Shown here one piece after another: positions 33,885 through 42,695 of a stretch of 64,000 bases of DNA. Each line of letters starts with the position of its first letter. Positions within the stretch are counted from its first letter, which is position 1. The notes beneath the pieces were generated by a model. The model was not told where the DNA came from. It saw only the letters and a program-made list of their open reading frames with translations, and ran no database searches. The DNA lies in NCBI GenBank assembly GCA_963762635.1, contig CAVXLQ010000018.1, forward strand, positions 310,001 to 374,000. Direction: 5' to 3'. This DNA comes from Tenggerimyces sp963762635. GTDB lineage: Bacteria; Actinomycetota; Actinomycetes; Propionibacteriales; Actinopolymorphaceae. Both the position numbers and the translations under genes were made by a program.

Positions 33885-34154
33885 ATGAGCGAGATCCGGG
33901 TGACCCGGCGAGGTGGCTTCGCCGGCCAAGACGTCAGCGGCCGGCTGGACACGCGCGGGACACCGGGCGGCGCCGAGCTCGAGGCGATCGTGAAGCGCCA
34001 CCGCAAGCAGCGGCGGTTGCCTCAAACGCCCTCGTCCGATGCCCCGACGTACACGATTCAGGCGGGCGGCGAGAGCATCGAGGTCAGCGAAACCGAGCTC
34101 ACCGGCGAGCTGGCGACGCTCGTCCACCGCGTGCTCGGAAATCGGAGTCTGTAA
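33885..34154 (+). CDS. Emfourin-like small protein (protealysin inhibitor family)
   Basis: 89 residues. IRVTRRGGFAGQDVSGRLDT...ELEAIVKRH...TYTIQAGGESIEVSETELTGELATLVHRVL follows the emfourin pattern, small inhibitors of M4 (thermolysin-like) metallopeptidases that are usually encoded beside their protease. No M4 protease gene is in this window, so this copy is an orphan or acts elsewhere. No signal peptide. It lies 49 bp after the hydrolase. Confidence 0.68.
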   Translation: MSEIRVTRRGGFAGQDVSGRLDTRGTPGGAELEAIVKRHRKQRRLPQTPSSDAPTYTIQAGGESIEVSETELTGELATLVHRVLGNRSL

Positions 34155-34190
34155 ACCCGGTTGCGCGGACCCGCCAAGGGGCCTGACGCT

Positions 34191-35183
34191 GTGTGGGTGA
34201 ACCTCGAACGACTCGACCTCGCCGACGACGCCGCCGTCGATGCCATGATGGTCCTCGACGAAGCTGCCCGGCTCGCGGACCACCCGTACTTCCCCGCCGA
34301 CACCCGCCAACAGGTGATCGCCTGGAACCGCTTCGGCTGGGACGGTGAGCCGCCCGAGGTCTGGCTGCTGCGCGACGGCGACGCCACGATCGGCAAGCTC
34401 GGTGTGTGGTTCAGCTACCGCGACAATCTGCACCTCGGTGGGGTGAACGTTCTCGTCCACCCGGAGCATCGCCGCAAGGGCCACGGCAGGGCGTTGTTCG
34501 AGGCCGGGATGAAGCGCGTACGCGAGGAGAACAGGCGTACGGTCGGCGCTGGCACCCTGGACCGTCCCGAGTTCGTCGCGTTCGCCGAGGCGATGGGCTT
34601 CGAACGGAAGAGCGCCGACATCCACCGGCGCCAGGACTTGCGGACCGTCGACTTCGACGACATCGCCGCGCACCGCGCTAAGGCCGAGGCGGCCGCGGCC
34701 GACTACGAGCTGCTGCGTGTCGTGGGCGCGGTTCCGGAGGAGCTGATCGAGGACGTCGCGGTGATGACCGCGGCGATCAACGACGCGCCGACGGACGACC
34801 TCGACGTCGAGGACGAGGTGTTCGACGCCAAGCGCGTCCGGGAGTGGGAGAACGCCCGCCTGGAGGGCGGCGACAGCATCTATCGGATCATCGCCCGCAG
34901 GAAGTCCGACGGGGTGCTGGCCGGGCACACGATGGTCGGGTATCACCCCGGTGCTCCGGAGTACGCGAACCAGTGGGACACGAGCGTGCTGAAGGACCAC
35001 CGCGGGCATCGGCTCGGGATGCTGCTCAAGGCCTCGATGGTCGAGTGGCTGCGCGAGGTCGAGCCGACGGTCCGGTACGTCGACACGTGGAACGCCGAGT
35101 CGAACTCGTACATGATCGCGGTCAACGAGTCCCTCGGATACCAGGTCGTCGAGCGCCACGTGGGCTACCAGCGTTCGGCCTAG
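34191..35183 (+). CDS. GNAT family acetyltransferase with two GNAT domains
   Basis: 330 residues. The first domain includes the acetyl-CoA motif VNVLVHPEHRRKGHGRALFEAG (about residues 85-106); the second contains TSVLKDHRGHRLGMLLKASM (about 265-285) and ends with VNESLGYQVVERHVGYQR. Tandem GNAT proteins of this kind are common in actinobacteria (MshD is one example), but I see no basis for assigning a substrate. GTG 34191 chosen with AAGGGG upstream; GTG 34197 is possible. Confidence 0.83.
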   Translation: MWVNLERLDLADDAAVDAMMVLDEAARLADHPYFPADTRQQVIAWNRFGWDGEPPEVWLLRDGDATIGKLGVWFSYRDNLHLGGVNVLVHPEHRRKGHGRALFEAGMKRVREENRRTVGAGTLDRPEFVAFAEAMGFERKSADIHRRQDLRTVDFDDIAAHRAKAEAAAADYELLRVVGAVPEELIEDVAVMTAAINDAPTDDLDVEDEVFDAKRVREWENARLEGGDSIYRIIARRKSDGVLAGHTMVGYHPGAPEYANQWDTSVLKDHRGHRLGMLLKASMVEWLREVEPTVRYVDTWNAESNSYMIAVNESLGYQVVERHVGYQRSA

Positions 35184-35295
35184 CTCGGGCTAGCTCGGTC
35201 CAGCTAGGTCCAGCTCCGTTCAGCCCGGCACTTTGGGTGATCCCTCGTCGTTCTAGGCTCTGACGTCCACGGCAACATTCTGGAGGCAGGGCTTC

Positions 35296-36159
35296 ATGGT
35301 TCGACGGGGATCGCTCATCGCAACGGGCCTGGTGGCCGGCGTGCTCGCACTGGCCGGCTGCTCGTCCGGTGAGGGCGACAAGAACGCCGCCCCGTCACCG
35401 TCCGGCACGCCGGGCGCGCTCCCCAAGGTCGGCGAGTGCCACGCCGCGGAGGCGTCGGCGCTGAAGGACCACCGCGACCCGAGCCCGGTCGTCGCCTGCA
35501 CCGAGCGGCACACGCTGGAGACGGTGGCTGTCGTTCCGGCGACGGAGAAGGTCACGGCGAAGAACATCGGGCAGTACGCCGCCTCGTGCCGGAAGGCCTT
35601 CTCCGACTACGTCGGCGCGACCGACGACATCTCGCGGCTGGACCTGACATTCATGGTGCCGAGCGACGCGACGCAGAACGCCGGCCAGTACTGGGTGCGC
35701 TGCGACGCCTTGGCGCGGCTCGACACCCAAGGCACGAAGGCGGAGTCGCGCGCGGGCACGGTCCGCGGCGTGCTCACCTCGTCCGTACCGCTCGGACTCC
35801 GGGCTTGTTTGAACACGGTGCCGGACTTCGCGAAGAACCAGCAGTACGTGTCCTGCGCCCAGTCGCACATCTCCGAGCTGGTGCCTCGGGCTTCGGAGCT
35901 GGGGACGGTCGACGAGATCTACCCCGGTCGCGGCTCGCTGGACACCCGTTCCGAGGAACGCTGCGCAGCGCTCGTGTCGACGGCCGGCTACCCCGGCCAC
36001 GTGGGCAAGCAATGGGAGTTCCCGAACGAGTCCGGCTGGGCCGCCGGAGACCGCACCGGCAGCTGCTGGGTCAGCGCCACCCTCCCCGCCGTCGCGGCAC
36101 CCACCACAAGCCCCGCAGCAACGCCGGGAGCAACGCCCGTCCCGACAGCGACGCCCTAG
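35296..36159 (+). CDS. Lipoprotein with septum formation-type domain
   Basis: 287 residues. Lipobox ALAGC (Cys22). Two similar extracellular segments, each with paired cysteines (VGECHAAEASALKDHR...VVACTERHTLETVAVVP and LRACLNTVPDF...YVSCAQSHISELVP), match the actinobacterial Septum_form family. A Pro/Thr-rich tail ends the protein. Function is not established; the family name comes from association with septation genes. Confidence 0.75.
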   Translation: MVRRGSLIATGLVAGVLALAGCSSGEGDKNAAPSPSGTPGALPKVGECHAAEASALKDHRDPSPVVACTERHTLETVAVVPATEKVTAKNIGQYAASCRKAFSDYVGATDDISRLDLTFMVPSDATQNAGQYWVRCDALARLDTQGTKAESRAGTVRGVLTSSVPLGLRACLNTVPDFAKNQQYVSCAQSHISELVPRASELGTVDEIYPGRGSLDTRSEERCAALVSTAGYPGHVGKQWEFPNESGWAAGDRTGSCWVSATLPAVAAPTTSPAATPGATPVPTATP

Positions 36160-36170
36160 CTCCGACCCGG

Positions 36171-36482
36171 GTGAACGACCACAACCACCGTGTCGTCGAA
36201 ACCCTCCGCGCACGCGTCGCCGCCTTCGTGGCGGGCGAGCTGGATCTCGTCGAGATCCAGTTCGCCCTGCAATCGTGCTACGCGCTGCTGGAGAACGATG
36301 GCAGCGAGGTCCGCCGGCTCGTGCGACGAGCCGAGGCCGAGGTCGAGCAGATCCGCTTCACCCAGCTACTGGACGAGCAGCGGCCCGCGGTCGTCTTCCA
36401 GCTGGACGAGCTCCTCGGGGCCGCTAGAAGCCGAGCTTCCGTAGCTGTTTGGGGTCGCGCTGCCAGTCCTTCGCGACCTTGA
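36171..36482 (+). CDS. Small conserved hypothetical protein convergent with era
   Basis: 103 residues from GTG 36171. The first 85 residues are a plausible soluble helical protein (VETLRARVAAFVAGELDLVE, YALLENDGSEVRRLVRRAEAEVEQIRFTQLLDEQRPAVVFQLDELL) of a type seen in related actinobacteria. The last 19 residues overlap the 3' end of era on the other strand. Starts 11 bp after the lipoprotein gene. No recognised domain. Confidence 0.6.
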   Translation: MNDHNHRVVETLRARVAAFVAGELDLVEIQFALQSCYALLENDGSEVRRLVRRAEAEVEQIRFTQLLDEQRPAVVFQLDELLGAARSRASVAVWGRAASPSRP

Positions 36483-37353
36483 TGTGCAGGTCCAGGTAGA
36501 CCGGGGTGCCGAGGATGGCCTCGATCTGCTTGCGGGCGTCGGTTCCCACCCGTCGGAGGCGGGAGCCGCCGGCGCCGATGACGATGGCTTTCTGGCTGGG
36601 GCGCTCGACGTACAGGTTCGCGTAGATGTCGAGCAGCGGGCGGTTCTCCGGGCGGCCTTCGCGCAGGCCCATCTCCTCGACCAGCACGGCGATCGAGTGC
36701 GGCAGCTCGTCGCGTACGCCCTCCAGCGCTGCCTCGCGGATCAGCTCCGCGACCAGCACCTCCTCGGGCTCGTCGGTGAGCTCGCCTTCCGGGTACAGCT
36801 GCGGGCCGTCCGGCAGCCGCCCGACCAACAGCTCCGCGAGCAGGTCGACCTGCTGGCCGATGCGTGCCGAGACCGGAACGATATCGTCCCACTCGAGGCC
36901 GGTGTCCGCGCCCAGCTGCTGGATCGCGAGTAGGTGCTCGGCCATCCGGCCGGGATCGACGAGGTCCGCCTTGGTGGCGATCGCGACCGTCGGCCGGCGC
37001 CGGATCTTGCAGACCTCGGCGACCAGGAACCGGTCCCCCGGCCCCGGCTTCTCGTCCGCCGGCATGCAGACGCCGACGATGTCGACCTCGCCGAGCGTGG
37101 TGGTGACGATGTCGTTCAGCCGCTCGCCGAGCAGCGTGCGCGGCTTGTGCAAACCGGGCGTATCGACCAGCACCAGCTGCGCGTTCGGCCGGTTCACGAT
37201 GCCTCGTACGGTATGCCGCGTCGTCTGCGGGCGCGACGAAGCGATCGCGACCTTCGCGCCGACGAGCGCGTTCGTGAGCGTCGACTTCCCGGTGTTCGGG
37301 CGCCCCACCAGGCAGGCGAAACCGGACCGGAACGTCGGTTGCTCGTCACTCAC
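36424..37353 (-). CDS. era: GTPase Era
   Basis: 309 residues; essential ribosome-assembly GTPase that binds the 16S rRNA 3' end. G1 GRPNTGKST (17-25), G3 DTPG (64-67), G4 TKAD (127-130) and a C-terminal KH domain (ERPSQKAIVIGAGGSRLRRVG, with the GxxG loop). GTG at 37353 overlaps the stop of the upstream hypothetical gene by 8 bases. Same-strand neighbours are the deaminase-like gene and, beyond inserted genes, the CNNM protein, ybeY and phoH, the usual actinobacterial order. Confidence 0.96.
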   Translation of the reverse strand: MSDEQPTFRSGFACLVGRPNTGKSTLTNALVGAKVAIASSRPQTTRHTVRGIVNRPNAQLVLVDTPGLHKPRTLLGERLNDIVTTTLGEVDIVGVCMPADEKPGPGDRFLVAEVCKIRRRPTVAIATKADLVDPGRMAEHLLAIQQLGADTGLEWDDIVPVSARIGQQVDLLAELLVGRLPDGPQLYPEGELTDEPEEVLVAELIREAALEGVRDELPHSIAVLVEEMGLREGRPENRPLLDIYANLYVERPSQKAIVIGAGGSRLRRVGTDARKQIEAILGTPVYLDLHIKVAKDWQRDPKQLRKLGF

Positions 37354-38053
37354 GGGGCCGATTGTCCTCCATGCCCGATGGCAACGGTGGCGCGGCGTGC
37401 GGAAACAGCGCGCGGGGCGAAACGGGGGCGGTCCGGTCGGCGACGTCGCGGAGGACGTGGATGATCAGCCGGGCGTCGGCCACCGGGTCGCCGGTGGCGT
37501 CCGGGAGCCGCTGCAGCTGGGGTGCGTAGCGCTGGGGCAGCCGAACGGTGCGGGCCTCCAACGACCGTTCGAACCGCCGGCCCAGCCAGCGGTAGCCGGG
37601 AATCGGCCGCTCCTTCATCCGCGGCTGCGGGGTCGGTCCCGACAGGTACCCCGGTTCGCCGTACCAGCGGGCGAAAGCCCCACCCGCAGACACCCACCGC
37701 ACCTCGTCGAACCGATACGCCTCGCGCTGCGGCGACAGCCGGACGAGATCCTCCACCACGTCCCTGCCGCTCGGTCCGTCCCACGCGATGACCGAAGACG
37801 CCCGCCCCAGCACCGGATCCAGAGCCACCAATGCCACGTCGACCGCGGCCAGCTCGACCGTCAGGTCCAGGACGAGCACCCCGTCGACAGCCCGCACGAG
37901 CACCACCCGGCCAGACGCGTCCGCCCTGAAGACCAACGCGCCAGGACGACGCAGCGACTTCCCCGCCTCAGCGGCGGCGACGTCATGCAGGAATCGCGCC
38001 ATCCCGGTGGCGACGAACGCGGGATCGACATACGGCATATCCGATGGCGGCAT
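37346..38053 (-). CDS. Conserved hypothetical protein upstream of era
   Basis: 235 residues, soluble, rich in Arg and aromatics (DEVRWVSAGGAFARWYGEPGYLSG, GYRWLGRRFERSLEARTV). No catalytic motif or family that I recognise. The stop overlaps the era start by 8 bases, so they are co-translated. ATG 38053 is the likely start; ATG 38038 is the alternative. Confidence 0.62.
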   Translation of the reverse strand: MPPSDMPYVDPAFVATGMARFLHDVAAAEAGKSLRRPGALVFRADASGRVVLVRAVDGVLVLDLTVELAAVDVALVALDPVLGRASSVIAWDGPSGRDVVEDLVRLSPQREAYRFDEVRWVSAGGAFARWYGEPGYLSGPTPQPRMKERPIPGYRWLGRRFERSLEARTVRLPQRYAPQLQRLPDATGDPVADARLIIHVLRDVADRTAPVSPRALFPHAAPPLPSGMEDNRPRE

Positions 38054-38075
38054 ACCTGTAGGACGAGGGAGTCCC

Positions 38076-38426
38076 TCAGGCGCGTTCCACCCGCCGCACT
38101 TCGCCGTCGAAACCGGCGACGAAGATCGGCGTCTCCGCACCGCCGAGGTCGGTCACCGCGGCCCGGTCGTCCTCGTCGAGGAGGTCCGCATCGGTGACCA
38201 CGGCCGCGGCCTCGAGGCCGTCGACGCCGCTCGACACCGCCATCGCGACCGCGAGTTGGAGCGCGGACAACTCCAGCGAGGGCAGCGCGACAGTGGCCGC
38301 GGTGTACGTACGCCCCGTCGTGTCGCGCACCGCCGCCCCCTCGTCGGCCCCTGTCCGCGCGCGCGTCGAACGGGCGAGCGTCACGATCTTCGCGTCCTCG
38401 GGATCCAGCGGTTGCTCATCAGCCAC
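38076..38426 (-). CDS. Cytidine deaminase-like protein without zinc ligands
   Basis: 116 residues. The sequence DPEDAKIVTLARSTRARTGADEGAAVRDTTGRTY...LSALQLAVAMAV resembles the protein called cytidine deaminase next to era in actinobacteria. The catalytic C/H-A-E motif and the PCxxC motif are both missing and there is no Cys at all, so deaminase activity is unlikely. GTG start at 38426. Confidence 0.75.
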   Translation of the reverse strand: MADEQPLDPEDAKIVTLARSTRARTGADEGAAVRDTTGRTYTAATVALPSLELSALQLAVAMAVSSGVDGLEAAAVVTDADLLDEDDRAAVTDLGGAETPIFVAGFDGEVRRVERA

Positions 38427-38447
38427 CGGAGCATCCTAGGTTGTCGA

Positions 38448-39173
38448 TCAGGTCACGCACCGGAGCTCCGCGAGATAACCCGCGCCTTCCTCCTCGACGC
38501 CGGCGAGCCGCCAGGGCGAGTCGGCCACCAGCGCACCGAGCTCGGCCGGCGTGCAGAGCAGGTAGTCGAACCAGTCGTCGGCCCACCGCCGGTACCGAAT
38601 CCGGAGCCTGAGCTGCCCGCCGAGCCGGCCCGCCTCGCGGTTGCGCTGCTGGTACGCCGCGTGGTCGGGGTCAGGGCCGTACGGATCGACGTTGCCGCCG
38701 AGGATCCGCGCCCCTGGTGCCGCTGCCGCGGCGAGGCCCGCGAGCAGCCTCGGCGCCGCCTCGCGGGAGCCGAGCAGCCCGAGGTTGTTGCCCAGCAGCA
38801 GGAACGTGTCGAACCGTTCGCCCAGCTCCCCCACCTCGCCGATCCCGGCCTCACGCACCTCCCGCACGCCGCGCGCACGCGTCACCGCGCAGGCACCCGG
38901 CGAACGGTCGAGCGCGACGACGTCCAGGCCGCGCGACTGCAGGTAGAGCGCGTGCCGCCCGGCCCCGCAGCCGACATCGAGCACCCGCCCCGAGGCCCGC
39001 TCGCAGGCGGCCCGCTCGAGTGAAGTCCACTCGTCGACCTCGCTGAAGTACCCTGCCGCGCCGTGCGGCGAGATCAACCCGTCGTCGCGTTCGATCACGC
39101 CGGTCGCGCCGCGATCCTCCCAGCCAGCCAGCAGCAACGCGCCGAACGCGTCGCCGTTCTCGGGTCCGTCCAT
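38448..39173 (-). CDS. Class I SAM-dependent methyltransferase
   Basis: 241 residues. Motif I VLDVGCGAGRHALYLQ (about residues 64-79), then VVALDRSPGA (acidic residue binding the SAM ribose) and a FDTFLLLGNNLGLL post-motif. Substrate unknown. It lies upstream of the deaminase-like gene on the same strand, 21 bp apart. Confidence 0.88.
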   Translation of the reverse strand: MDGPENGDAFGALLLAGWEDRGATGVIERDDGLISPHGAAGYFSEVDEWTSLERAACERASGRVLDVGCGAGRHALYLQSRGLDVVALDRSPGACAVTRARGVREVREAGIGEVGELGERFDTFLLLGNNLGLLGSREAAPRLLAGLAAAAAPGARILGGNVDPYGPDPDHAAYQQRNREAGRLGGQLRLRIRYRRWADDWFDYLLCTPAELGALVADSPWRLAGVEEEGAGYLAELRCVT

Positions 39174-39244
39174 CCGACGGAGGCTATCGACCAGAACAGG
39201 ACGGAGCCGACCGCATTTCCCGCGCCGTTCGCTAGAGAGGAGCC

Positions 39245-40015
39245 ATGACTGGACGCGTTGACGGCAAGGTCGTACTCGTCACCGGCGGTGCGGGCGGCAT
39301 CGGGGAGGCGACCGCGCGGTTGTTCTGGGAGGAAGGCGCGTCGGTCGCGGTCGTCGACGTCGACCAAGGCGCAACCGAGCAGGCCGCCGCCGGAATCGGC
39401 ACCGAACGAGTCCTCGCCCTGGGCGCCGCGCTCGACGACGAGAACGAAGCGCGTCGCATGGTCGAGGCGACCGTCGAACGGTTCGGACGGCTGGACGTCC
39501 TCGCGAACGTCGCCGGCGTACGCGTCTACGGCCCGATCACCGAAGCCGACGGCGACAGCTGGGACCGCATCCTGCGCGGCAACCTGCTGCAGCTCGCGTA
39601 CTGCTCGAAGTACGCGGTGCCCGAGATGGCGAAGAACGGCGGCGGCAGCATCGTCAACGTGTCGTCTGCCAACGCGATCCGCGGCCGCGGCGGAATGCCG
39701 CAGTACGACGCGACGAAGGCCGGAGTGCTCGCGCTCACGCGTTCGATGGCGCACGACCACGCCGCCGACAACGTACGGGTGAACGCGGTCTGCCCAGGCC
39801 CGACTCTCACACCGTTCCACGTCCGTCGCCGCGTCGAGGCGACCGGCGAGTCGCCGGAGCAGGCACGGGCCTTCCTCGCCGCGCAGACGCCGACGTTGTT
39901 GGGTCGTCAGGCCGATCCGCGCGAGATCGCGTACTCCATCCTGTTCCTCGGCTGCGAGGAGTCCTCCTACGTCACCGGCGCGACGCTCATGGTTGACGGC
40001 GGGCTAACTGCATAG
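39245..40015 (+). CDS. SDR family oxidoreductase
   Basis: 256 residues. Classical SDR: VTGGAGGIGEAT (TGxxxGxG), NVAG, catalytic Ser in VSSANA, YDATK (YxxxK) and PGPTLTPF. GAGAGGAGCC before ATG 39245 is a good ribosome site. The 3' end overlaps the MarR gene by 29 bases tail-to-tail. Confidence 0.9.
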   Translation: MTGRVDGKVVLVTGGAGGIGEATARLFWEEGASVAVVDVDQGATEQAAAGIGTERVLALGAALDDENEARRMVEATVERFGRLDVLANVAGVRVYGPITEADGDSWDRILRGNLLQLAYCSKYAVPEMAKNGGGSIVNVSSANAIRGRGGMPQYDATKAGVLALTRSMAHDHAADNVRVNAVCPGPTLTPFHVRRRVEATGESPEQARAFLAAQTPTLLGRQADPREIAYSILFLGCEESSYVTGATLMVDGGLTA

Positions 40016-40460
40016 CCTGCCTCGAGTCCAGCGCCCGTTCGATCAGGTCGGCGGCGCGTCGGATGGTCTGCAGCTCCTCGTCGTCGAAGGAGTAGAACAG
40101 GTCCCCGAGGTCGTCGACCCGCGCCGCCCGCCCGCGTTCGAGCAGCTTTCTGCCCACGGTCGTCGCGTGCACGAGCACGACGCGGCGGTCGTACTCTGAC
40201 GGCCCGCGCCGGACCAAGCCCTGCTCCACCATCGAGTTGACCATCTTCGTGATCGCGGGCGGGGACACCTGTTCGAGCTCGGCCAGGCTGGAGATCGGCT
40301 TGGGGCCGCCGAAGACGAGCACCGACAGCACCGACGCGCGTGGGCCGTCGAGCTTCAGGTCGCGGTCGACCTTGCGTACCTCGCGCAGGAGATGCAGCGC
40401 GGCGGAGTGCATCGCGTCGGCAGCTTCTTGACGTTTCCTGTATCGAGAACGCTTAGCCAT
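39987..40460 (-). CDS. MarR family transcriptional regulator
   Basis: 157 residues. Winged helix with SSLAELEQVSPPAITKMVNSMVEQGLVRRGPSEYDRRVVLVHAT, including the Asp-Arg-Arg wing. ATG at 40460 lies directly beside a palindrome (40463-40483), suggesting autoregulation and control of the divergent VOC gene. Overlaps the SDR gene at the 3' end, where expression of one could interfere with the other. Confidence 0.88.
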   Translation of the reverse strand: MAKRSRYRKRQEAADAMHSAALHLLREVRKVDRDLKLDGPRASVLSVLVFGGPKPISSLAELEQVSPPAITKMVNSMVEQGLVRRGPSEYDRRVVLVHATTVGRKLLERGRAARVDDLGDLFYSFDDEELQTIRRAADLIERALDSRQAMQLARRQP

Positions 40461-40462
40461 GG

Positions 40463-40483
40463 TTAACCTTTCACCCAGGTTAA
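40463..40483. promoter_or_regulatory. MarR operator candidate
   Basis: TTAACCT-N7-AGGTTAA, a perfect 7-bp inverted repeat, fills the 42-bp gap between the divergent MarR (start 40460) and VOC (start 40503) genes. AT-rich symmetry of this size is typical of MarR sites. Confidence 0.7.
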
Positions 40484-40502
40484 GCATATGCGAGGTGTGA
40501 CT

Positions 40503-40877
40503 ATGGCACTCGGACCTCTCGCCCAGCTGCACATCAGCGTGACCGACCTCGCGCGGTCGATCGCGTTCTACCGGGACGTGCTGGGGATACCGTTCCTGTT
40601 CGAGGTGGACGGCCAGCCGATGGCGTTCTTCCAGAGCGGCGACGTCCGGCTGTATCTAGGCCGGCCGGAGACGCCGGAGTTCACCAGCCGCGTCGTCGCG
40701 TACTTCCGCGTCGAGGACATCGACGCGGAGTACGAGCGGCTCCTGGGCCTCGGCGTCGCGTTCTCCGACAGGGGGCCGCATGTGGTGCATCGCGACGGTG
40801 CGACCGAGCTCTGGATGACAGGGCTCCAGGACCCGGACGGCAACCACCTGGTGCTGATGGCCGAGCGCGTCGCCTAG
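40503..40877 (+). CDS. VOC (glyoxalase/bleomycin-resistance fold) protein
   Basis: 124 residues. LHISVTDLARSIAFYRDVLGIPFLF and LQDPDGNHLVLM are the two beta-alpha-beta-beta-beta signatures; metal ligands are plausible at His11 and the Glu/His of the second half. ATG 40503 has GAGGTG upstream. Likely regulated by the divergent MarR. The stop overlaps the convergent CNNM gene's stop. Confidence 0.87.
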   Translation: MALGPLAQLHISVTDLARSIAFYRDVLGIPFLFEVDGQPMAFFQSGDVRLYLGRPETPEFTSRVVAYFRVEDIDAEYERLLGLGVAFSDRGPHVVHRDGATELWMTGLQDPDGNHLVLMAERVA

Positions 40878-42189
40878 CCGCCGTTGCCGTTCGACGAGGC
40901 GGTGTCGTCGCCGCCCTCGTCGAGCGGTTCGGCGCGGGTGACGAGCACGGTCGGGATGCGGTTGCGGCGCCCGACGGGGCCTTCGGCCAGCAGGTGCAGG
41001 CCCTCCACCGTGACCTCGGCGCCCGGAATCGGGACGCGGTCCAGGTGCTTGGCCATCAGGCCGCCGACCGAGTCGACGTCCTCGTCGTCCAGCTCCAGGT
41101 CGAACAGGTCGCCGAGCTCGTGGATCGGCAGCCGTGAGCTCACCCGGACGACGTCCTCGCCGAGGCGCTCGACGGCCTGCTCGATCGCGTCGTACTCGTC
41201 GGTGATCTCGCCGACGATCTCCTCGAGGATGTCCTCGATCGTCACCAGCCCGGCCGTGCCGCCGTACTCGTCCAGCACGATCGCGAGGTGCGTCCGCTGC
41301 TGCTGCATCTCGCGCAGCAGCTCGTCGACCGGCTTGGAGTCCGGGACGAACGCGGCGGGCGCATGACCTGCTCGACGCGTTCGGTCATCTCGGCCTGGCG
41401 GTTGTCGTAGACCCGCCGGGTCACGTCCTTGAGGTACGCGATGCCGACGATGTCGTCGAGGCCCTCGCCGGTCACCGGGATGCGGGAGAAGCCCGACCGC
41501 AGGGCGAGCGACATCAGCTGGCGCAGCTTCTTGTGCCGCTCTATGACCACGATGTCCGTACGCGGCACCATGACCTCGCGCACGATCGTGTCGCCGAGCT
41601 CGAACACCGAGTGGATCATCTGCCGTTCGCCGGACTCGATCACCGACGAGGCCTCGGCGATGTCCACCAGCTCGCGGAGCTCGGCCTCGGTCGCGAACGG
41701 GCCCTCGCGGAAGCCCTTGCCCGGCGTCAGCGCGTTGCCGACGAGGATCAGCAGCTTCGGCAACGGCCCGAGCACGCGGGTCAGCCCGAGCAGCATGCCG
41801 GCGGTCAGCAGCGCGACGGTGTTGGGGTGCTGCCGGCCCAGCGTGCGGGGCGCGACACCGACGACGACGTACGAGACCACGAGCATGATCCCGGCGGTCA
41901 CGAGCACATCGGCCCAGGTCGACCGGAACGCCCCGAAGACCACCTCGGCGACCAGCACGGCCGCGGTCAGCTCGCAGGCGAGCCGCAGCAGCAGCGCGGT
42001 GTTGAGGTACGGCGCCCGGTCCTCGACCAGCCGCCGCAACCGGGCGGCGCCGCGACGACCACGAGCGATGAGGCCGTCCGCGCGCGACTTGGAGAACGAC
42101 GACAGCGCGGCCTCGGCGGCGGCCAGGATCCCGGCGATCACCACGAGGACCGCGGCCAGGATCAGGAGGGGGATGTCCCCCGTACTCAC
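40874..42189 (-). pseudogene. CNNM/HlyC-CorC family membrane protein, frameshifted
   Basis: Start GTG 42189 overlaps the ybeY stop (GTGA). Order of parts: N-terminal CNNM membrane domain (about residues 5-150, three or four helices), CBS pair (about 200-330, with VMVPRTDIVVIERHKKL and SRIPVTG), then C-terminal CorC_HlyC domain (DEYGGTAGLVTIEDILEEIVG onward). The frame breaks once at about 41352-41358, between VEQVMRP and AFVPDSKPVDELL, consistent with one missing base. All else is intact and the position between ybeY and era is conserved, so a consensus error is likely. Putative divalent-cation or Mg handling. Confidence 0.85.
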
Positions 42190-42653
42190 CGCGCTCCCCC
42201 CTCCCGCAGCGGCTGCCAAGCCGCCAGCAGGCGGGCTTGCAGCCCGAACATCTCCTGATGCTCCTCGGGGTCGCCGTGGTCGTAGCCGAGCAGGTGCAGA
42301 ATCCCGTGCACGGTCAACAGGTGCAGCTCGTCCTCGGTCGAATGGCCGGCCTCCTTGGCCTGCCGTTCGGCGACGGTCGGGCACAGCACGACGTCACCGA
42401 GCAAGCCTTGCGGCGGCTCCTCGCCCTCACGCCCGGGGCGCAGCTCGTCCATCGGGAACGCGAGAACGTCCGTCGGACCGGGCTCGTCCATCCAGCGCAG
42501 ATGGTGCTCGGCCATCGTGGGCTCGTCGACGAGGAGGACGGACAGCTCGGCCTGCGGGTGCAGCCTCATTTGGTCGAGGACGAACCGCGCGAGCCTCGAC
42601 AGTTCCCGTTCGTCGACCTCGACGCCGGACTCGTTGGCTATATCGATGCTCAT
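42186..42653 (-). CDS. ybeY: Endoribonuclease YbeY
   Basis: 155 residues; zinc-dependent RNase for 16S rRNA 3' maturation and ribosome quality control. The signature HGILHLLGYDH (His116, His120, His126) is complete. ATG 42653. Between phoH upstream and the CNNM gene downstream, as is usual in actinobacteria; overlaps the latter by GTGA. Confidence 0.95.
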   Translation of the reverse strand: MSIDIANESGVEVDERELSRLARFVLDQMRLHPQAELSVLLVDEPTMAEHHLRWMDEPGPTDVLAFPMDELRPGREGEEPPQGLLGDVVLCPTVAERQAKEAGHSTEDELHLLTVHGILHLLGYDHGDPEEHQEMFGLQARLLAAWQPLREGGAR

Positions 42654-42695
42654 GGGTGTGCGAAAGGCTAGTGCACGCGTTCTCGTACCGCGTGC

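Noticed and set aside
36424..36482. Overlap of the small hypothetical gene with era as proof that it is spurious
   Set aside because: Only its last 19 residues overlap era; the preceding 85 residues have protein-like composition, so I kept it at moderate confidence.
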